Positions 19,554-28,728 of a stretch of 64,000 nt of DNA are shown here, one piece after another (the stretch's first letter is position 1; every line of letters starts with the position of its first letter). The notes beneath the pieces were generated by a model. The model ran no database searches and was not told the origin of the DNA. It saw only the letters and a list, made by a program, of their open reading frames with translations. The stretch comes from an uncultured Flavobacteriaceae bacterium (GTDB lineage: Bacteria; Bacteroidota; Bacteroidia; Flavobacteriales; Flavobacteriaceae): positions 153,596 through 217,595 of the forward strand of contig CANMFQ010000009.1 of NCBI GenBank assembly GCA_947497145.1, given 5' to 3'. A program made the translations under genes and the position numbers.

Positions 19554-20171
19554 ATGAAAATTAAATCTGCCCACTTTGTCATGAGCAACTCCGATGTGAG
19601 CAAATGCCCTACCGAACCGCTACCTGAATATGCATTTATAGGCAGGTCTAATGTAGGTAAGTCTTCCTTGATCAACATGCTAATGGATCGCAAAAACTTA
19701 GCTAAAACATCAGGCAGACCCGGAAAAACGCAGCTTATCAATCACTTTAAAATCAATGACAATTGGTTTTTGGTAGATTTACCAGGTTATGGTTACGCCC
19801 GCGTATCTAAAAAAGAAAAAAACACCTTTCAAAAATACATTACCAACTATTTTGAAGAGCGCAAACAACTGGTTTGTTCGTTTGTTTTAGTTGATATTAG
19901 ACACGAACCTCAAAAAGTAGACATGGAGTTTATGGAATGGATGGGTGAGAACGGCATTCCGTTCTGCATTATCTTTACCAAAGCCGACAAGCTAAAACCC
20001 AAAGCCATTGAAAAGCATGTAGAAACCTATTTACAAAAAATGACTGAAGGTGCTTGGGAAGAAGCCCCACAAGCTTTCATCACCTCATCATCTCACAGTA
20101 CCGGCAGAGAAGAACTACTAGCTTTTATCGCTGATATCAATATACAATTTTTCAAAGAAAACAAACTGTAA
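19554..20171 (+). CDS. engB: Ribosome-biogenesis GTPase EngB/YihA
   Basis: TRAFAC GTPase needed for large-subunit assembly in many bacteria. The G1 motif GRSNVGKS is at residues 30-37, G3 is DLPGYG near 77, and G4 is TKAD near 143. The protein has 205 residues, normal for the family. It starts with ATG at 19554 and follows the hydrolase gene by 128 bp with a possible weak promoter between them. It converges on the small gene at 20199. Confidence 0.95.
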   Translation: MKIKSAHFVMSNSDVSKCPTEPLPEYAFIGRSNVGKSSLINMLMDRKNLAKTSGRPGKTQLINHFKINDNWFLVDLPGYGYARVSKKEKNTFQKYITNYFEERKQLVCSFVLVDIRHEPQKVDMEFMEWMGENGIPFCIIFTKADKLKPKAIEKHVETYLQKMTEGAWEEAPQAFITSSSHSTGREELLAFIADINIQFFKENKL

Positions 20172-20198
20172 ACTTCTCGCTCATTCCGTCTTTTTTTA

Positions 20199-20576
20199 TT
20201 AAACTTTCATTTTAGATGAAATAAAACGCACCAGATCATCAATGTCTTTCATTTCATTCAAAGCTGCCGTGCTAATAAAAACATCTAATGCATCTCCTTC
20301 AATTAAAACAATAGGAAAGGTAAATTTATATCCAAACTTAGAAGCATATGTTTTTTGAAATTCATCTTTATGTAAAAACTCCATATCAACATTTGCTGTT
20401 GTCCTAAAATTTTTCCAATCAGTATTTTCCGTAAAAGCCCCGTGAGTAATAGCACAAAGGCTACACTCATACGTATTGGGACTAAATATTTTGTGTGCGC
20501 TATCCACTATCGCATTACGTATACCAGAATTCGCATTATAAATAAAAATTAGTTTTTGTTTGGTTTCGTTTTTCAT
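20199..20576 (-). CDS. Conserved hypothetical protein with a Cys-x-x-Cys pair
   Basis: A 125-residue soluble protein with no signal peptide. It opens with a strand LIFIYNANSGIRNAIVD, has a YECSLC motif near residue 38 and a central FPIVLIEGDALDVFI strand. The pattern of strands is reminiscent of a thioredoxin-like or Rossmann-like fold, but I do not recognise a named family. It converges with engB with a 27-bp gap and is divergent from the PhoD-like phosphatase gene. The function is unknown. Confidence 0.6.
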   Translation of the reverse strand: MKNETKQKLIFIYNANSGIRNAIVDSAHKIFSPNTYECSLCAITHGAFTENTDWKNFRTTANVDMEFLHKDEFQKTYASKFGYKFTFPIVLIEGDALDVFISTAALNEMKDIDDLVRFISSKMKV

Positions 20577-20672
20577 TTTTAAAATCTAAAACATACATTT
20601 AAGGCAAGTTAGGTATAGGTCAGTTTCACCAACGTATACTTACACCAAAAATGAACTTTAAAATCATAACCA

Positions 20673-22301
20673 ATGAAATTTTTTCGCCTGTTCGCTATTT
20701 TAGCTATCACCATACTAAGCTGCAACCAAAAACAAAAAGAACGAATTCCTCCAGTTATTGCTCCTTTCACTACAGTAGACACCTTATCTATTAATGATTG
20801 GTGGAACAGAGCTGACAACCCTATCATCAATTTAAAAGTCAATCGCGACAGCACTGTTGCTTTCGGAATTTATACCGTATCAAATAAGGTATTAAAACTA
20901 TCAGCACAACTCTACCCGTTATACCCTGAAGAAACGCGCGAAGTTCGCCTAGAAACCATGAATAATGGCAAGTGGACGCAGATTCAAACACAAAAGGTAA
21001 ACGACCTTGGTTGGTCAGCACTTTTTAGAGTTGAAAATTGGGACGACACTCAAGACACAAAATACCGCATTAGACATGGAGCAAATGCAGTATACGAAGG
21101 CTTAATTCGCAAAGACCCTAAAGATGCTACTACGATTTCATTGGCCGCACTATCATGTAATTCTAACAAAGATCGTGGCATGCGTGAAAACTACGTGCGT
21201 AACATTAATTATCAAAATCCGGATTTAATATTCTTTGCTGGCGATCAATCTTATGACCATACAGAACATACAGCTGCCTGGTTAAAATTTGGTTTACAAT
21301 TTAAAGAGACTTTTAGAAACAGACCCGCAATCACCATTCCTGATGACCATGATATTGGACAGGGAAATTTATGGGGTGAAAACGGAAAAGTATCGACAGT
21401 AAAAGGAAGTTCCGACGGAGGATACACCTATCATCCGGAATATGTAAAAATGGTAGAACGATGCCAAACAGCACATTTACCCGACCCCTACGACCCTACC
21501 CCAGTAAAGCAAGGTATTGGCGTTTACTATACCAACTTACTTTTAGGCGGTGTGGACTTTGCCATTTTAGAAGATCGAAAATTTAAGTCAGGGCCTAAAG
21601 GAAAAATTCCACAGCAAGGCCCTCGGCCCGATCATATTCGCAATCCAAAATACGACCCACGTTCTATCGACTTGCCCGGACTTACTTTATTAGGAGATCG
21701 ACAATTACAATTTTTAAAACATTGGGGAGACACAAATAAGGAAGCTATTAAAGTTGTTCTTTCTCAAACAGGCTTTTGTGGCGGCGCCCATATTCACGGG
21801 CAGAAAGAAAACAGACTACATGCAGATTTAGACAGCAATGGATGGCCACAAACAGGACGCAAAAAAGCCTTACAATTAATACAAAAAGCCCATGCCATTC
21901 ATATTGCTGGCGACCAGCATTTAGCCACCATAATTAAACAAGGAATCACTGAATTTGGCGATGGCCCATGGTCTTTTGTTGTGCCTGCAATTGTAAATGA
22001 CTATTACAGTCGTTGGTGGTGGCCAGAAGATGAAAAGCCTGGTGCTAACCCCAACCCAAACACCTCCTTACCATGGACTGGAGATTACCTCGACGGCTTC
22101 AACAACAAAATAAGTATGATGGCTTATGTCAACCCAGAAAGCAACTCTAAGGGTGGTGGCTATGGGCTAATTCGTTTTAATAAACAAAAGCAAACAACCA
22201 CTTTTGAATGCTGGCCTCGCTATGTAGATGTTACGAAAGCTAACGCACAACAGTTTGAAGGCTGGCCATTTACCATACCATTAGAAAAAGCAAAAAACTA
22301 G
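20673..22301 (+). CDS. PhoD-like phosphatase lipoprotein
   Basis: Metallophosphatase of the PhoD/alkaline phosphatase D group, 542 residues. The signal peptide ends in a lipobox, ILSC at about residues 14-17, so it is probably membrane-anchored in the cell envelope. Metal-ligand motifs appear in order: FFAGDQSYDH near residue 187, PDDHDIGQGN near 223 and HIAGDQHLAT near 410. These are the Asp/His/Asn ligands expected for a calcineurin-like or PhoD active site. It has its own promoter region and is convergent with gldC. The natural phosphoester substrate is not known. Confidence 0.85.
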   Translation: MKFFRLFAILAITILSCNQKQKERIPPVIAPFTTVDTLSINDWWNRADNPIINLKVNRDSTVAFGIYTVSNKVLKLSAQLYPLYPEETREVRLETMNNGKWTQIQTQKVNDLGWSALFRVENWDDTQDTKYRIRHGANAVYEGLIRKDPKDATTISLAALSCNSNKDRGMRENYVRNINYQNPDLIFFAGDQSYDHTEHTAAWLKFGLQFKETFRNRPAITIPDDHDIGQGNLWGENGKVSTVKGSSDGGYTYHPEYVKMVERCQTAHLPDPYDPTPVKQGIGVYYTNLLLGGVDFAILEDRKFKSGPKGKIPQQGPRPDHIRNPKYDPRSIDLPGLTLLGDRQLQFLKHWGDTNKEAIKVVLSQTGFCGGAHIHGQKENRLHADLDSNGWPQTGRKKALQLIQKAHAIHIAGDQHLATIIKQGITEFGDGPWSFVVPAIVNDYYSRWWWPEDEKPGANPNPNTSLPWTGDYLDGFNNKISMMAYVNPESNSKGGGYGLIRFNKQKQTTTFECWPRYVDVTKANAQQFEGWPFTIPLEKAKN

Positions 22302-22459
22302 CCGCAAGACTACTTAAACCTAGCAATATTCGAGGATTTTATTTTGGCGCATCCTATTGGCATCTACATGAGATCACATAATACAATGCATGAAAATTTC
22401 GCAGTAATTTTAAAAGTCAAGAAATTTTGAAACACAAAACAAATGTAGGTTACAACAAA

Positions 22460-22792
22460 CTATTTCAATTCTAATTTCTCAGCAAAATAAGCACAAAAAT
22501 CTTTCATGGTAGCTGTCATTTTCTCATCTTGGGTAGCTTTCATAAAGGTATCAGAAAGTGATACCAAAGTCTGGTGAAAGAAAATTTTCATTTCATCAAC
22601 AGGCATATCCTTGGTCCAAAGATCAATTTTTAATGATTCTTTGTTTTTACTATCCCAAACAGATAAAAGCATGGCTTTTGCCTCTTCGTTATCAATACCA
22701 CCATCTTGCGCCGACCAATTTAAGGTTTCGGGCACTCTATTTTCGTCAAGACCAACGCTCAAAGTGATTTGAGAAGTGTGTAATTTTGTCAT
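22460..22792 (-). CDS. gldC: Gliding motility protein GldC
   Basis: Small soluble protein of 110 residues with the typical GldC sequence ITLSVGLDENRVPE at the N terminus and a helical second half. In Flavobacterium johnsoniae, GldC is an accessory gliding protein encoded with gldB. It lies 1 bp downstream of gldB here, so the pair is one operon. It is conserved in gliding and many non-gliding Flavobacteriaceae, so the gene alone does not prove motility. Confidence 0.9.
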   Translation of the reverse strand: MTKLHTSQITLSVGLDENRVPETLNWSAQDGGIDNEEAKAMLLSVWDSKNKESLKIDLWTKDMPVDEMKIFFHQTLVSLSDTFMKATQDEKMTATMKDFCAYFAEKLELK

Positions 22793-22793
22793 A

Positions 22794-23777
22794 TTATTTT
22801 CGAGGTTTATAGTTCGATTTTTTAAAGATTTCCTCAGCAGGCAAACGTAACAATTGCTCTAGGCTTACTTCATTTTTATTCATAAAAGCACGTACAATTT
22901 GCCATCCCATATATTGGCCCAAACGACCTGGAGATTCATTATCGAGTTCCAAACCAAATTTTGAAAAAGGTGCCAACTCAATAAAACGTAAACGTAAATT
23001 TTTATCAGTACTATACAAATATTCATGCTCAATGAAATTACGCCAAATAGGCTCTTCATTTGCCATAGCCCAATCTAATTCATCTTGCGAGTAGCCAATT
23101 TTTATTGCATCATCTGCTAAAGGCATTAATTTATCTTTTAAATATAATAGCTTACCATGGTAAACCATATCACCAAGAAAAGTTCGATCAGCAAGCTTTG
23201 GCACCACTTTTTTAGCAAAATTATCTGCCACATCACTTACCAAAAATTTCTTATCGAGTCCTGCTGCTATGTAATTTTGAATATCTTGATAAAACCGATG
23301 TTCTGGCCCCAGATAATTATCTAAGCCAATTAACAACAAACTATCTGCAAAAATAACACGATAGTTGTACTCAACCTCGTTCGTCAGGGTTATCACCTCC
23401 GGCGCCCTAAATTGTGGGAAGTAATATTTAATATGTTGAAAGAGCATTTTTAAATCTTGCTTTTCTTCATCAAAATTCGGAAAAGCTTTACCCACTTCTT
23501 CAAACAATTCAATTTGAATAGTGTCTTTTAATTTCGCCTCCCAAACACTATCATGGTATTGCTTGGGAAACAAAAATGGGTAGGTTTGTTTTAAACCTGC
23601 AAGATCAGCAACTGTTGCTTCAGCAAATTCCCGATCAAACCTCGAGACTTGTAGATGAACATCAATTTTTGAAATTTCCTTTTCTAACTTATCAACATCA
23701 TTACATCCCAAAAAAATAGACCCTATTGCGAATACCATAAAAATTGGACTGCCAATGCGAAGTAATCTCCTATTCAT
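22794..23777 (-). CDS. gldB: Gliding motility lipoprotein GldB
   Basis: Lipoprotein of 327 residues from the ATG at 23777, which gives a signal peptide ending in the lipobox FLGC. The ORF stays open to 23870, but that start would overlap nadE and lack a proper signal. GldB is an essential gliding component in F. johnsoniae. A possible -7 element (TAACTTTG) lies at 23813-23820, and nadE is divergent, a common arrangement in Flavobacteriaceae. The mature part has long alpha-helical stretches and no clear enzymatic motif. Confidence 0.9.
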   Translation of the reverse strand: MNRRLLRIGSPIFMVFAIGSIFLGCNDVDKLEKEISKIDVHLQVSRFDREFAEATVADLAGLKQTYPFLFPKQYHDSVWEAKLKDTIQIELFEEVGKAFPNFDEEKQDLKMLFQHIKYYFPQFRAPEVITLTNEVEYNYRVIFADSLLLIGLDNYLGPEHRFYQDIQNYIAAGLDKKFLVSDVADNFAKKVVPKLADRTFLGDMVYHGKLLYLKDKLMPLADDAIKIGYSQDELDWAMANEEPIWRNFIEHEYLYSTDKNLRLRFIELAPFSKFGLELDNESPGRLGQYMGWQIVRAFMNKNEVSLEQLLRLPAEEIFKKSNYKPRK

Positions 23778-23812
23778 TTTATTATTAGCCAAGTTCGTTT
23801 TATTTTTAGACG

Positions 23813-23820
23813 CAAAGTTA
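23813..23820 (-). promoter_or_regulatory. Candidate -7 element for gldB
   Basis: On the minus strand TAACTTTG matches TAnnTTTG, about 36 bp before the gldB ATG, in the divergent gldB-nadE intergenic region. No good -33 match was found. Confidence 0.35.
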
Positions 23821-23843
23821 ATTGTTTCAATAATTCTATTATC

Positions 23844-24635
23844 ATGCAAACAGAAAAAGTAATCGATCATATTGTTAAATGGCTCAAAGATTATGCAACT
23901 TCGGCAAATATTAAAGGCTTTACCATAGGAATTTCAGGTGGTATTGATTCTGCCGTAACCTCTACCTTATGTGCAAAAACAGGCTTAGATTTACTCTGCC
24001 TAGAAATGCCCATTCACCAGGCAGAAAATCAGGTATCACGAGCTTCAAAACATATTGATTGGCTAAGCAGCAACTATGATAAAGTATCGCGCCAATCGGT
24101 AAATTTAACCCCTGTTTTTGATGCATTAGTTGCCGCTCTTCCTACAGTAGACAATGAAGAAGACCGTTTTATGTCACTAGCCAACACCCGAGCACGCCTT
24201 CGTATGACTACATTATACTATTTTGCAGCCCTCAATGGTTACTTGGTAGCTGGTACAGGAAACAAGGTAGAAGATTTTGGCGTAGGATTTTACACGAAAT
24301 ATGGCGATGGTGGTGTTGATTTAAGTCCGATTGCTGATTTATTAAAAACGCAAGTTTATGCAATTGCTGACTTCTTAAAAATTAATGATGATATAAGACA
24401 AGCAGCACCAACCGATGGGCTTTGGGGAGATAACCGAACTGATGAAGACCAGATTGGCGCATCTTATCCGGAGTTGGAATGGGCTATGAAAATGAAAGAC
24501 GAAGGCAAAAATGTTGATGATTTTACAGGAAGAGAAAAAGAAGTCTTCGCTATTTTTAACAAACTAAATACAGCCAACCAGCATAAGATGGTTCCTATAC
24601 CTATTTGTAAGATTCCGAATGCACTTTTCATGTAA
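23844..24635 (+). CDS. nadE: NH3-dependent NAD synthetase NadE
   Basis: Adenylates deamido-NAD and amidates it with ammonia to give NAD in the cytoplasm. The N-type ATP pyrophosphatase loop SGGIDSAV is near residues 31-38. The protein has 263 residues with no N-terminal glutaminase domain, so ammonia is likely the direct nitrogen donor. TDGLWGDNRTDE near residue 192 and the Lys-rich C terminus fit the family. It is divergent from gldBC. Confidence 0.95.
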   Translation: MQTEKVIDHIVKWLKDYATSANIKGFTIGISGGIDSAVTSTLCAKTGLDLLCLEMPIHQAENQVSRASKHIDWLSSNYDKVSRQSVNLTPVFDALVAALPTVDNEEDRFMSLANTRARLRMTTLYYFAALNGYLVAGTGNKVEDFGVGFYTKYGDGGVDLSPIADLLKTQVYAIADFLKINDDIRQAAPTDGLWGDNRTDEDQIGASYPELEWAMKMKDEGKNVDDFTGREKEVFAIFNKLNTANQHKMVPIPICKIPNALFM

Positions 24636-24802
24636 TTTACCGCAAATTCCTGTAGTGTAGTCGAATAAAATCAAAAAAAATGGTGTTTTTGTGAAAAAAA
24701 GTTGATTTTTGTTAACGTATTAGACAATTAAACCTTACATTGCATGTGAGTATTAGTGACATAATTCTTATAACTGATGTTAATTGTCCCAAAAACAATA
24801 AA

Positions 24803-25432
24803 ATGATTAAAGTTCTTATAGCAGATAACCATCCTATCATCAGAATGGGGGTTAAACACGTATTAGATTCTGTCTCTGGATTTCAAGTAGTGGAATCTGT
24901 ATCTACGACAGACGAATTATTCGAAAAGTTAGAAACTGTAACTCCAGATGTTATTATGTTGGAAATGGATATTCCCGACATTAACGGAATTGCTACGCTA
25001 CGCAAAATCAAAAAAGAATACCCAGACATCAAAGTTTTGATGTACAGTGGTCAATCTGAAGATGTGTACGCATTAAGCACCATTAGAGCAGGAGCTTTTG
25101 GCTACCTATCTAAAACTTCTGATGTAAGCTACATTATTTCGGCTGTAAAAAAGGTAAGCGAAGGAAACATGTTCATTACCAATGAACTAGCACAGCGCTT
25201 AGCTTTTGATGAAGGCACGAAAAAACCAAGAAGGTTCTTTAGAAAACTATCCACTCGTGAAGTAGAAGTCTTAAAACTTCTTGCAAGTGGCAAACGTAAC
25301 AAAGATGTTGCTCAAGGCCTTAACCTAAATGAAAAAACTGTAAGCACCTATAAAGCGCGTTTAATGAAAAAATTAAATGTAGACAATATGGTTGATTTAC
25401 TACAGCAAGCTAAAGCTTTAGAATTATACTAA
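24803..25432 (+). CDS. NarL/FixJ-type response regulator with degenerate receiver
   Basis: A 209-residue regulator from the ATG at 24803; the ORF extends upstream to 24740 without a family-like start. Residues 3-120 form a receiver domain, and 145-205 form a LuxR-type HTH (LSTREVEVLKLLASGKRNKDVA). The usual phospho-acceptor Asp is replaced by Glu54 in VIMLEMDIPDING, and one of the two N-terminal acidic residues is Asn9. Ser and Lys of the switch positions (YSGQSE, YLSK) remain. It may work without phosphorylation or be constitutively active. No kinase gene is adjacent. Targets are unknown. Confidence 0.85.
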   Translation: MIKVLIADNHPIIRMGVKHVLDSVSGFQVVESVSTTDELFEKLETVTPDVIMLEMDIPDINGIATLRKIKKEYPDIKVLMYSGQSEDVYALSTIRAGAFGYLSKTSDVSYIISAVKKVSEGNMFITNELAQRLAFDEGTKKPRRFFRKLSTREVEVLKLLASGKRNKDVAQGLNLNEKTVSTYKARLMKKLNVDNMVDLLQQAKALELY

Positions 25433-25456
25433 ACATAAGCTTCTTATAACAAACCG

Positions 25457-25486
25457 AAAAAAAGTCCTTTTTAAGGGCTTTTTTTT
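25457..25486 (+). terminator. Terminator after the response regulator
   Basis: An A-run with GTCC pairs with GGGC and an eight-base T-run across a short loop, 24 bp after the stop at 25432. Confidence 0.75.
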
Positions 25487-25613
25487 ATTCTTATACTTTA
25501 AGAGCGTTGCCGCTATTTTTATATTATGAGACCAGAGGTTAAGACTTGTTGGCATGCTTATTAAGATCGAAACACTTGTTTTTCTCAAAAAAAAGAGCCC
25601 TGAAAAGTTAGAT

Positions 25614-25891
25614 TTACTCAGCAAGAAAGAAATGACCAGGGTAAAACCAAGCACAAGGCCTTTTAATTATAGAGGGATAGCCAAGAGTAAAAACATTAGG
25701 TAATTTATCAAAGTCCATAACTTTTTGACTTGACCTCATCGTATCGGCAAAATAGCTTGATTAAGTCCGCTACGCTATCAATTTAAGAGCTAAACCTATA
25801 CGGGTTCTTGAATTCAATTTTCTCAATCTCTCTTTTCTGTCTGCTACAGGATATACATAATGAAGTAAAAACAAAAACTATAAGTCTTTCA
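25614..25891 (-). pseudogene. Possible decayed small lipoprotein gene
   Basis: On the minus strand an ATG and AAA at 25889-25891 lead, after a one-base frame slip, into a peptide with a hydrophobic run and a lipobox-like ISC, followed by about 18 polar residues. An in-frame TAA interrupts it, then the frame shifts again into a 32-residue tail ending at a TAA at 25614-25616. If repaired it would encode roughly 90 residues. This could also be chance open reading; homologue comparison is not possible here. Confidence 0.3.
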
Positions 25892-25995
25892 TAGTTAGTG
25901 CTAAAATTGACCAAACAGCACTTATTCAAAAGCATTATGTAGTGTTTCTACTTTAACTCAATAAATAGTGCCTTCTTTTATTCAAATGGATATTA

Positions 25996-26538
25996 TTACT
26001 CTGTACTAATTTTCTCAATATCTTTTTTTAATTCGATTTCCGTGTTCATAATCTCTAACATTGACATTTTTAAAAATTCCTTTTTATCTTCTCCAGTTTC
26101 TTTATAATTGGTGTAAATTAAATCTAATAATTTTTCCGTTTTTAGTCGCAAAAGCTCTGCTTGTTCTTCAATATCTGCCAAAATAGATACTTTATCATAA
26201 TCCATGAGTTCAATTTTTGAACTTGAAATGGCTTTCCATGAGTTGATTTTTATGGTGGGTACGAAAATCCCCTGCGCTTTTTCTACAACCCCATACAATG
26301 AAATTTGATCATCTTTTAAATAGAAATCAAGCGAATCTATTAACATCCTTTGTTTAACCAACTTGTCTGCGATATCATCATTAGTTTCAACTAACTCTTT
26401 ATTAATTGATGTTGATATTCGATTAATGTAATGTTGGTCCTTTCGATCTTCATTCCAATTATTAATGTATAATGCAATTAAAATACCAACTACAATTGGC
26501 ACTATTTCTTTAAAAAATGCTTTGATTATCTTTTTCAT
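25996..26538 (-). CDS. DUF6090-like membrane-anchored protein
   Basis: A 180-residue protein with one N-terminal membrane segment (EIVPIVVGILIALYINN, about residues 11-27) directly followed by the NNWNEDRK signature typical of DUF6090 proteins of Bacteroidota. The rest is mostly long helices with many Lys and Glu, probably facing the periplasm or cytoplasm as a coiled coil. Nothing catalytic is visible. It lies downstream of dnaG on the same strand with a gap of 113 bp. The biological role of the family is not known. Confidence 0.75.
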   Translation of the reverse strand: MKKIIKAFFKEIVPIVVGILIALYINNWNEDRKDQHYINRISTSINKELVETNDDIADKLVKQRMLIDSLDFYLKDDQISLYGVVEKAQGIFVPTIKINSWKAISSSKIELMDYDKVSILADIEEQAELLRLKTEKLLDLIYTNYKETGEDKKEFLKMSMLEIMNTEIELKKDIEKISTE

Positions 26539-26651
26539 TTATTGGTAGTATAAGGTGTTTTTCTGCGTGCTGTTGTGCCTACACTCTTCACACAATATTG
26601 TCATAGAAACGTAATCAACTCCAATATTGCCTATTAACTTTAAGCGTTATA

Positions 26652-28631
26652 TCAAGATAATACTCTATTCAGCTTTTTGTTTAATAAATTATTTAGCTGT
26701 AAATAATTCATTATCTCCTCTAAGGTCTCTCTATTATCTTCATTACTATCTACTGTATTTTCTTGAAGACTTAGCATTCTTTTTTTTATCAAATAACATC
26801 GAAGGGTTAAAATAGTTTCACTTACTAATTGCCCAATTACGGTTCTTTTTCCCTTTGGATAAATATCTTTTCGCGACCAATCATGCAACACGTACTTCTC
26901 CTCTTCCATTAAAATTGAAGAAATTTCGGTAACCATATCTTGGTCTAAATTAGATAGAAACATACTCACATTAAAATCTTCTTTCTCGTTTAGCTCAGCG
27001 ATCAATTTATGATAAATTTTTCTAAACTGTTCATTTGTTAATTCTATTTCATCTTCTTGAAGGTCTAAATATATTTTTTCGTATACCCGTATTTCTAATG
27101 CCTCAGGTTCAAGAATTAACTCTCCAGCTTCATTTTCTTTCAGCACCAAATCTTCAAATTCCTGTTTTTCTTTTCCGTACAACAAGAGCATTTCTATAAT
27201 TTTACGCTCCAATTCATATTGTACATCTACCTTTTCTGTTACTACTTCATTCTTTACTACGTCAAATGCTTTTTGCGCTGGTTTGTCAGATTTAGAAACT
27301 TCTTTCTCATTTTTTTTTCCAATCTGCGCTAGGGTGGTAAACAACACCCCTTCAGAAACTTTCATAATATGCGCACATTCTTGAATGTAAATTTCACGCT
27401 TAATAGCATCGGGAATTTTAGCAATACTATGTACAATATCGCGTACAGTATCAGCTCTTTTAATAGGGTCATTTGCCGCTTCTTCAGCCAAAAGATTGGC
27501 TTTAAACTGTATAAAATCTTTTGAATTGGTATTTAAATAATCTAAAACAGTCTCTAAATCATTATGTTTTGAAAAACTATCAGGGTCTTCACCCTCAGGA
27601 AATGTACATACTTTCACATTCATTCCCTGTTCTAGAATAAGGTCTATACCACGTATAGAAGCACGCAAACCCGCTGCATCACCATCAAACAGTACCGTAA
27701 TATTTTTTGTTAATCGATTTATTAACCGAATCTGCTCAGCCGTCAAAGCCGTACCACTAGAAGCGACCACATTCTCTATGCCACGTTGATGAAACTGAAT
27801 TACATCAGTATAGCCCTCTACCAAATAGCAATTATCTTCTTTAGCTATTGCTTGCTTGGCATAATAAATACCATAAAGCACTTTACTTTTATGATAGATA
27901 TCACTTTCAGGAGAATTCAAATATTTTGCGGCCTTTTTATCATTCTTTAAAATACGCCCTCCAAAGCCCAACACCCTACCACTCATAGAATGAATAGGAA
28001 ACATAACACGCGCCTTAAAGCGATCAAACTTTTTAGCATTATCAGGATTAGCATTATCTTCTTTTACGATAGTCAAGCCAGTTTTTTCAAGATAATTTAG
28101 CTTGTAGCCTTTTTCTAGTGCCGCTTTAGTAAAGCCATCCCACTGATCTAAACAATAGCCTAGATTAAACTTTTTTATGGTTTCGTCTGTAAAGCCACGT
28201 TCCTTAAAATAACTCAATCCTATGGCTTTACCTAGCTCACTTTTCCATAATACCTCTGAAAAGTATTTTTGCGCCCATTCAGAAACCACATACATGCTTT
28301 CACGTTCATTTGCCTCTTCCTTTTGGGCATCAGTTCGCTCAGTTTCTTCTACTTCAATATTATATTTTTTTGCTAAGTACTTAATAGCTTCTGGATAGGT
28401 AAAATGCTCATGTTCCATTAAAAAAGCAACTACATTGCCACCTTTACCGCTACTAAAATCTTTCCATATTTGCTTTACCGGCGATACCATAAAGCTAGGC
28501 GAACGCTCATCTGTAAACGGACTCAAACCTTTAAAATTAGAGCCTGATTTCTTTAGTTGAACAAAATCGCCTATTACCTCCTCTAAGCGAGCAGTTTCAT
28601 ATACTTTATCAATGGTAAGTTTTGATATCAA
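26652..28631 (-). CDS. dnaG: DNA primase DnaG
   Basis: Synthesises RNA primers at the replication fork. The N-terminal domain (residues 1-90) has the CHC2 primase fold, the TOPRIM core carries LVEGYTDVIQFH near 262 and VLFDGDAAG near 305, and a C-terminal DnaB-interacting domain follows. The protein has 659 residues and starts at a TTG (28631), as homologous N termini require. The four usual zinc ligands of the N-terminal domain are Ser37, Thr40, Asp58 and Ser61, so zinc binding appears to be lost. Transcription runs toward the DUF6090 gene. Confidence 0.93.
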   Translation of the reverse strand: MISKLTIDKVYETARLEEVIGDFVQLKKSGSNFKGLSPFTDERSPSFMVSPVKQIWKDFSSGKGGNVVAFLMEHEHFTYPEAIKYLAKKYNIEVEETERTDAQKEEANERESMYVVSEWAQKYFSEVLWKSELGKAIGLSYFKERGFTDETIKKFNLGYCLDQWDGFTKAALEKGYKLNYLEKTGLTIVKEDNANPDNAKKFDRFKARVMFPIHSMSGRVLGFGGRILKNDKKAAKYLNSPESDIYHKSKVLYGIYYAKQAIAKEDNCYLVEGYTDVIQFHQRGIENVVASSGTALTAEQIRLINRLTKNITVLFDGDAAGLRASIRGIDLILEQGMNVKVCTFPEGEDPDSFSKHNDLETVLDYLNTNSKDFIQFKANLLAEEAANDPIKRADTVRDIVHSIAKIPDAIKREIYIQECAHIMKVSEGVLFTTLAQIGKKNEKEVSKSDKPAQKAFDVVKNEVVTEKVDVQYELERKIIEMLLLYGKEKQEFEDLVLKENEAGELILEPEALEIRVYEKIYLDLQEDEIELTNEQFRKIYHKLIAELNEKEDFNVSMFLSNLDQDMVTEISSILMEEEKYVLHDWSRKDIYPKGKRTVIGQLVSETILTLRCYLIKKRMLSLQENTVDSNEDNRETLEEIMNYLQLNNLLNKKLNRVLS

Positions 28632-28728
28632 TGGTGTTTCAAATTAAGCTTGTAAAGATAGTAATCTGCCACTATAAATATACTCAAAATGAATCTTTGT
28701 CCTAATCCTTTTTACCCGTATATGATTA

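Larger units (their letters stand above)
25433..25995. other. Intergenic stretch with terminator and possible gene remnant
   Basis: About 560 bp without an intact gene. It holds the terminator at 25457-25486 and a possible degraded lipoprotein gene at 25614-25891 on the minus strand. No promoter was located. Confidence 0.5.
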
